64,000 bases of DNA from Sarcocystis neurona. Lineage: Eukaryota; Apicomplexa; Conoidasida; Eucoccidiorida; Sarcocystidae. A program made the position numbers and the translations under genes. The notes under the pieces are model-generated. The model was not told the DNA's origin and ran no database searches. It saw nothing but the letters and a program-made list of their open reading frames with translations. Where the stretch lies: positions 3,339,197 through 3,403,196 of the forward strand of contig KL647298.1 of NCBI GenBank assembly GCA_000727475.1. Reading direction: 5' to 3'. How positions within the stretch are numbered: the stretch's first letter is position 1; each line of letters begins with the position of its first letter. This document shows positions 57,375 to 64,000 of this stretch, piece after piece.

Positions 57375-60300
57375 CGTTTCCTCTTGATGAAGGTGCACCA
57401 CGCGAAACTGGCATACGAGCAGAATACAAATTACACGCTACTTGCATGCGAACGCTAAAATCCTCTTCATTTGTACCGGGGGCGTGGAGATTGCTTGCCG
57501 AAGAAACAGTTGAAAGTCACACATCTGAGCAGGCGATGCACAAGGAATACTGAAGCGCACGGGCATCGCTGAACAGAATCACATTTTTCTCCTTTTTCTT
57601 TGTGTATGGTAAACAGCCGTGCACGTATCCGGGTGTATATACTACTGCTTTATCTGTGTGGAAACACATAAACATTCGCGTGTTTACAGAGACAGCTTCC
57701 ACGCTTTCTATATACATGTATATATACATATGTGTATGCTGCACGGTGGTGGAAGCGGCATGCGGGATAGAGGATTCTAGCTTCTGCCGCTATTATGACT
57801 CCTGTTTGCTGGGGTTGAAGAACTGGTCGACGAGACCAGCTTGCCAAACAACGGGAAATACTTGTCTCTACAACGGAACGCCTGCAGGCCACATCATATA
57901 TATGTGGCTGCACGTCAATACTTGTTCGCTTTCCTGGATGGACTATATTTATCAAGATTTATATATACACGCCTGTACGCGCCGAATATGCTTACGCCTG
58001 CATACCTGCATGTATCCGTGGAATTATAGAGCCTTTTACGTTTCAAAGCTATCTGCGTCGAAAGTTGCGCAGCGCAGCCTTTGTCGACTACCTGCGGTGA
58101 AGAATACACGTTTCTGATTGCTGCCGCACCTTCCCGTACATCTTTCTTATCACTGAAATGCGCCATGCCTCTTCACACTGGCGTTGCTGTATCCATGCAT
58201 ACGCACACACGTGTACGTATATATAGGAGTATGCCTGTACGTGTGCACCCTCCGCCGAGACATCTGCATTGCTTCGATACTTGCGTCAAGCCCTGTACTC
58301 CTGAGTTACGTGGCGCAAACACACATACGTACACTCATATCCGTGTGTACACTTGTATGTAGGAAGCGTTGACTGTGACGCGATGACGAACTTCTTTCCT
58401 TTCGGCACCTGAGTCTCTTCGTCCGTCGTGTAAAACGCATTAGGAGTACCTTGCTTCTCAAAGGGGAGAAGAACAATGCGGACACACGTGGTCTGCTAGA
58501 CAGTCGTGCTTTTCTCGGTTTACCTATATATATATATATATACATGTATATTTGCATACCTACTGATAAAATATGGGGACGCTGATGAATGCGTCGCGAG
58601 TATACCAGTGTGAACTAGCGCTTCTGTCAGCGTTTCCGCGCTCTGGCCTCGTGAATATGCAGGTTACTACCTGTGTACGTATTTCTTGAGAGCGTGCACA
58701 CATGCGTGTATATATAGGTGTACGTACACGTGTACATGTGGGCGTACCTGTGTACGAATATATATTTCACGTAGAGTTCACTTTTGCTGCCACTTCCTGT
58801 CACGACAGAGTACAAACATCTGGAGGGCTCTCCTGCCTGCCGAGGCCGTTTACTAATGAGTGTGTTTCTGATAAAGAAATAGGAAAGAAAAACCACATCA
58901 TCAAGCACACGCCCGCGGGGTGGCAACGCTCAGGTTGTGACAAACACCCTTCGACGACTACAGAAACCATTTGCCTTCCCCCGTGTAACAAATGCTCCGT
59001 TCAGGATGAAACGAGGAATAGCGAGTCCGTTTTTTCGTAAAAATCGAGGACAAACCGTCTGCTGAAAAGTAGAGTACCACAGCTGCACGCGCCGCGTCTG
59101 TACGCTCCCCCGCACGTCTTAATTGACTGCACTGCTGGCGCAGGCGCAGCCGAGCAATGCTGTTCTCTGCCTCTTGCTACCATGCTTTATAGTTGTAACT
59201 GTCAGAGGATGAAGGACTGCTAAGCACGGTTTCGTGAACGTTCTGAGCTCTGGTCACTGCCCTCTGTGTGGCCTTCGGGTGAGACGTAGCTCTGCATTGG
59301 ACAGTATGTATATGGGCTGCCATACACCCTACACACGCTGAATAGAGTTCCCCAATACCTTTACGAGAGAATGGGCTGCTGGTTTATATTGCTTTGGCCA
59401 ATGCTCTGCCGATCTTCCCCACATGATCTCTCGTGTCACTCGAGGAATTGTCCGTCAAGCCGGCTGTTGTACAGGTACTAGCTGATGGCAGATACATCAT
59501 TATGTCCACTCTTGTGCGTTGCCGGCTTTTGTGTGCTACCGCTTCTTGTTGAATATTGCACGACTGAGAGTAGTCGAAAGCCCTTCGTGATGATATTCAA
59601 CAACAACAGATCTATCAGCAGACACGGCGTTGTTTCGGCGGTCCACGACTTGACGTCCAGTGATGTGTGCCACAACTGCTCACAGCCGTGCGCGACGCGG
59701 CGAAAATGTGCCTGTTTTTGTCAGCAGAATGCAGGTATCTACAGGTATGTATAGATTCCACACACGATCCGAATGGTGGGTTTGCGACAAAATGTGAAGG
59801 AGCAGGGCACACAGTGGGTATTTATACTGCCCTTAAAAGCAAGGCTAAAAAACTTCAGGGAGAGAATTCCAGATGAACGAATGTACCAGAGGAATCGTGC
59901 TATCTACGATTGATTTCAGGAGACACTTTACAGCGAAAGCGACCTTATTTTATGCAGATAGGACAGTTCTGCTAAAGGAATTACTGAGAGAACTACGTCG
60001 ACTTCGAATTCAGATATATGCGTATGTATATAGATACCTGTGTTGTCATTTCGGAGGCGCTGGTGACATGGTGAGAAGGCGCGAGCGGAGAAGACTCTGT
60101 GGATTGGTCAGTGGCAACTACAAGCGGTTATTTCCACACGTCAGGATCTCGAAGGAGAGGCGCAAACGTCTACTGTTGTGCTGTTGTAGCGATCACGGTC
60201 AACCTGCCAGCCCAAATAATATGGCACGACGTAGATATCTACGGTTCTAAGCCATTCTGTTTGCAGGGACAACAAAGAATCAGAAACTAACTATATGCGT

Positions 60301-62346
60301 GACTCATCATTTGAAAAATACGTATAGAGTCGGTGTCTCCCGTGGACGCCTCTAGCGGGGGCAGACGTCAAACACGTCACAATTTTAGCACAACATTCAC
60401 TTTTCCATGAAGAGACTACCGCCGGCAGGAAACATTTTCAACACTGCGCCGGGAAACCTGTCGATAAAAGCTCCCAACAGTACCGAAACACATATTTGTG
60501 TATATTCACTTACGTACGTATGAACGTATAATTATGAATGATAACACCAACACGCCTGTAAGTGCGAAACACTTGTTGATATGCTTATTCCGCGCTCCTG
60601 AGTTAGGTTTGCCTCTAATCTCCCTTCAGCGCTGGTTGACCTCTCGGTGCAAAGCACTGCACAACGTACCCGACCGTGTTCGGACGAATACCGCACGAAG
60701 GCAGCAGGTTTTACTCAGAAGCGCCTTACCATCCTTCAATTCTCTATTCAGATGACACCTGTGGTGAAGTGTACGAATAAACTAGCAGATCTTGCAGAGC
60801 AACGTCGATGTTTTTTATGCAAGCAATGAAATTCGACAATGGCCTTGTACTCCAAGACAATCTAAAAGCACTATATCGGTTTTCTGCGTAAGCGCACGTA
60901 TAATGAGAACCCAGCAGATAATGAGGTGTACGGTTAGGCCCCGGGTATTGAGCTGCGCGACGGATGTCAGGAATTCGTCACAAACTCGAGTGTACGTACA
61001 CGTCAGTAAACGGCGCCGGGTTGTCCAACGGATATTGTACAGCAAGTAGGAACAATGCGTGAGATTTTGTGGACACGAAAAACTCAGCTCCCGTCAAGAG
61101 AAAATGTCTATACCAGCTTTGACAGCTACAGACGCATTCCCGGTCATCTAAGAGTGCGAAAGTGCGTTACGCTGTGCAGATGTACAAAGAGATATCGAAG
61201 CTACGCTCACCATCACTTGTGGAGGTTAAATACACGAATATACGTGTATAGATGAAATGCATATCGGCTGATACGAGGACTACTGGGCGATAAATATGTT
61301 GGGGTGCCTTGGCATTTCAAACCTTGAAAAATAATCAGTGTACGCCAGATCGCAGCCGGCGGCGCAGCACACCCCTACTCACGATTCACAACGTAATCGT
61401 TTTTGACGGACATGTGAAATTGCGAATACACTGACCACCCCTGGACAACGACGTGCTTAATTCCAGAGCACAACGCTGCCGTTCACCGTTACGGACTCGA
61501 AGTTGACAAAGTAACCCGTCGAGTTACCCTTGAGGAGAAAACGATGTCGGATGCCATTATTAGTATTCTACACAATTCTGCTGCTTGTGTACTCAGCGGT
61601 AACAGTAAAGGCGGCCTGATGCAGTCCCGAAACGCACCTGTGCAAATACGCGTACATCTACGCACAAATACCAATACAAATAGACCACAAAGAGGCGCGT
61701 CAGTTCATACACCTAAGAACAAATACCACCACAAACATACGACGAATAAGCGCTTAAATTTTTCCAGCGCTACGAGAGTCCGCCATGAACTTAGCTGCGT
61801 CCGTCTGGTACTCCCCTCCCTCCCTGTCCTCCAGTGCATTCGTCGCCCAACCTCCGGCTCCTGAGTTTCTAGAAACTGTGCTGCTTCCGCTGTATACGCC
61901 ATTGCGTTTAGTGCAGCCCTTTTATCGTCGTTGGCGCATGTGCTTCGCTAAACCAGTGGTCTTACGTGCCGCCCTTCTGCAGCTCTGTTTTTCCGCTGCC
62001 ACCTCTCTCCTTCAGCCGCACCAGAACATAGGCTATCCTCGTTCCCGGCTGTTGCTCCCTTCCCCTGTATGGCTTCTTTTTCGTCTTTTCCTCCCGTCCT
62101 TTAATGTGGCCTGTTTTTGTCTTTTTCCTTCCATCGGAACCTCATCCCTTTTCGTCTCAGTGCAGGCTTATTTGCTTTTCTTCATCTCTTCTCTGACGTC
62201 CACTGTCTTTTCGACAACACCGAAAGCGCCAATGCTACCACCCTTTCTTCCTTCCTTTCCACCCCTCTCCGCCCCTGGCAGCCCCACCATACGCTTCCTC
62301 TTTCCTGCGCATTCCCTGATTCGCTACCTCTCCCCTTCATCTCTCT
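57375..62346. other. Repeat-poor intergenic block between convergent genes
   Basis: About 5 kb between the CAF-1 stop and the GFAT stop. It has only short (TA)n runs (57715, 58520) and no CAG tracts. Open frames are short and unrecognised (for example 59873-60250 plus, 125 codons, Arg/Leu-rich; 61785-62360 plus, 191 codons, C/T-rich and antisense to the GFAT 3' flank). Two copies of the GTGTACGTACAC palindrome are at 58718 and 60990. I see no RNA gene or transposon. Confidence 0.6.
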
Positions 62347-62901
62347 CTAAAAAACAGTAACCGTCTTTGCTAGTCCTCTCGGTTTATCGGGATTTATGCC
62401 TTTGGCAACAGCGAGTTCATACGCAAGCAGCTGCAGTGGAATGCACGCGAGCAGTGCAGTGAGAGGTCCGTTACTCGGTACTACCAGCACGTCATCAGCA
62501 ACGCCCTTAACGGCCTCTGGTACATCGGTAATGCAGACCAGATGTGCACCTCGTGCTTTCACTTGCTGTGCAGCATTGAGCATGTACGCAGCGTGTTGGT
62601 CGCTTAGCAATAGCATGACGACAGGAGTGCGCTCTGCTTCATCAATCAGTGCAAATGGTCCATGCTTCAGTGCGCCACCGGGAAAACCTTCCGCGTGAAT
62701 GCAGCCGACTTCCTTAATTTTCAACGCGCCTTCAAGCGCCACAGGGTATCCAAACCCCTTGCCCAACACAAATACCGTTTTCGCATCCAGTAGCTTCGTA
62801 GCAACACATGCACACGCATCGCGACAGTTAAGTGTCATGCCTGCGTACACCGGCAGGCGCTGGATAGCATCCATCAAAGCTGCGCAACGGTCTGCGTGCT
62901 G
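62347..62901 (-). CDS. GFAT: Glucosamine-fructose-6-phosphate aminotransferase, C-terminal exon
   Basis: A minus-strand frame of 184 codons plus TAG encodes the C-terminal SIS (isomerase) domain of GFAT/GlmS, which converts fructose-6-phosphate and glutamine to glucosamine-6-phosphate, the first step towards UDP-GlcNAc. Diagnostic strings are GKGFGYPVALEGALKIKE, IHAEGFPGGALKHGPFALID and NPDKPRGLAKTVTVF. By recalled E. coli GlmS numbering, the isomerase residues Glu488 (in ALKIKE), His504 (in IHAEG) and Lys603 (in GLAK) are all present. The exon begins after the acceptor TATCCCAG (62902); an alternative acceptor at 62917 would add five residues. The glutaminase domain and first SIS domain are missing and must lie beyond 64000, so the upstream intron exceeds 1.1 kb. 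The frame is free of the homopolymer insertions seen in the CAF-1 gene. Confidence 0.9.
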   Translation of the reverse strand, partial: QHADRCAALMDAIQRLPVYAGMTLNCRDACACVATKLLDAKTVFVLGKGFGYPVALEGALKIKEVGCIHAEGFPGGALKHGPFALIDEAERTPVVMLLLSDQHAAYMLNAAQQVKARGAHLVCITDVPEAVKGVADDVLVVPSNGPLTALLACIPLQLLAYELAVAKGINPDKPRGLAKTVTVF

Positions 62902-63966
62902 CTGGGATACGGGGTGCTGGGACTTGTTTTGAAAAAACCAGGCAGCTATCAAAGACAAGACTGTCACCTGAGCGAAAAAAGCGGAAAAAACGGCCACGAA
63001 CACGGCTTACGAAAAAAGCACATTCACAGCAATGTACGTGCCTAGCATAAAACAAGTACTTACAGAAATACTGACGCAGATGAGTGTCCACGGGTATCTA
63101 CACAAACACATCCACAATATTCATCCAATACACCTATACTGGAACAATGAGAATACAAATCGTATACACCAGTACAATCATAAAAGTGCTTGCAAACTCA
63201 CTCGCACATCAGACACACGCACACACATACACATACACACACACGCACACGCACACACACACACACGTATTACGTTCTCTATATACATATACATGTATGC
63301 AAGATATATGTACCACTTTAATAACACACACAATTCGTAGAAACCACACACACGCATACGGCGACGAGCGGGGCTTAGCATCAAGGACAGGTAGGATTAG
63401 TGCAGCAACATTTCGTCACGTCATTCACACGTATACAAACCCTTCTCTACACATGGACGGACACACATCCACTACGCAGCACATACTCATACGTAGGTAC
63501 ACAGTGCACGTGTGTGGATGTATTGGTGTGTACGCACGCAAATATATGTCTATGCGCGTAAATGCCTCTGTGCACCTCTGTGTTTCACCATATGCGTGTG
63601 CACACACATGTGGACACGCGTGTTTAAAAAAATCACAGCCACAACCGTGAAAAAAGGTGTACATTGAGTAGGTCGAAGTGTCTCCAGCGCGTACGCAACC
63701 TTGCACCGTTGTGTGGGGCGCTAGCAATAGAGTCAACGGTTCTCCTCCAAGAATGATTGGGCTGCTTACTACGTAAACTGCAGCCCCTCGCATAACCTGG
63801 CAATGGTCGGCAAGAATGCGCTCCTTGTGTATATACATATACCGCAGCGCAAGTATGCACGCTTGTATTGGATATGTGAGAAACGGCCTACAGTTTGAGT
63901 ATATGTCTGTACGAATGCTGAGATTAGCCTCTAGATGCCCCGCCGAAACTCAGTCTCCTGCTCTGT

Positions 63967-63997
<31 letters not shown>

Positions 63998-64000
63998 CGT
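62902..64000 (-). other. GFAT intron with CA/TG microsatellites
   Basis: No GFAT exon is visible upstream of 62917 within the window. (CA)n runs lie at 63215-63275 and (TG)n at 63967-63998. A short minus-strand open frame near 63650-63830 does not resemble the missing GFAT domains. Confidence 0.55.

Noticed and set aside
63650..63838. Minus-strand frame with VMRGAAVYV and IILGG strings, weakly like the linker between the glutaminase and first SIS domain of GFAT
   Set aside because: The first SIS domain would have to lie between this point and the C-terminal exon at 62.9 kb, and no such sequence is there. The match is short and probably chance.
1..64000. CRISPR array, bacterial operon, phage or insertion sequence
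   Set aside because: The genes have spliceosomal introns and no prokaryotic signals are seen; tandem repeats here lack the spacer structure of CRISPR arrays.

Overview
The window looks like nuclear DNA of a coccidian apicomplexan, most likely an Eimeria or close relative. The reasons are: intron-rich genes with GT-AG introns; many CAG/CTG trinucleotide tracts that read as Gln, Ala, Ser or Leu runs; TGCATGC scattered throughout; long TATATA/CACATA microsatellites; and a mosaic of repeat-rich and repeat-poor blocks like the one described for E. tenella chromosome 1. The species cannot be fixed from the sequence. There are two runs of N (2970-3773 and 51309-51825).

Layout. 1-13.8 kb is repeat-rich. 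It holds the best-supported exons of an unrecognised minus-strand gene (about 9.1 to 1.6 kb) and the end of a second one (12.5 to 11.3 kb). 13.85-21.75 kb is repeat-poor with nothing recognisable. 21.8-29.2 kb is repeat-rich, with scattered coding-like pieces (two minus-strand exons proposed) and a pyrimidine-rich leader. 29.19-30.27 kb is a clear plus-strand multi-pass membrane protein. 32.5-36.0 kb is a four-exon plus-strand gene of unknown function built from phase-compatible exons; a minus-strand exon candidate abuts its 3' end. 36.6-41.9 kb is a second repeat-poor block. 41.98-57.37 kb is the best-identified gene: an eight-exon plus-strand homologue of the WD40 p60 subunit of chromatin assembly factor 1 (CHAF1B/Cac2/FAS2), about 1,355 codons, with low-complexity insertions and microsatellite-filled introns. 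57.4-62.3 kb is a third repeat-poor block, and 62.35-62.90 kb (minus strand) is the C-terminal exon of glucosamine-fructose-6-phosphate aminotransferase, whose other exons lie beyond the window.

The two recognised genes are housekeeping: histone H3-H4 deposition at replication, and the first step of UDP-GlcNAc synthesis. They face each other across the 5 kb repeat-poor block, and nothing suggests they work together. The most unusual structure is a large imperfect inverted repeat around exon 6 of the CAF-1 gene. One arm carries a roughly 1.25 kb microsatellite expansion plus an inverted copy of the exon 6 splice-donor region. A perfect 12-bp palindrome (GTGTACGTACAC) also recurs six times. All exon models were built by eye from reading frame, splice sites and phase; RNA evidence was not available.
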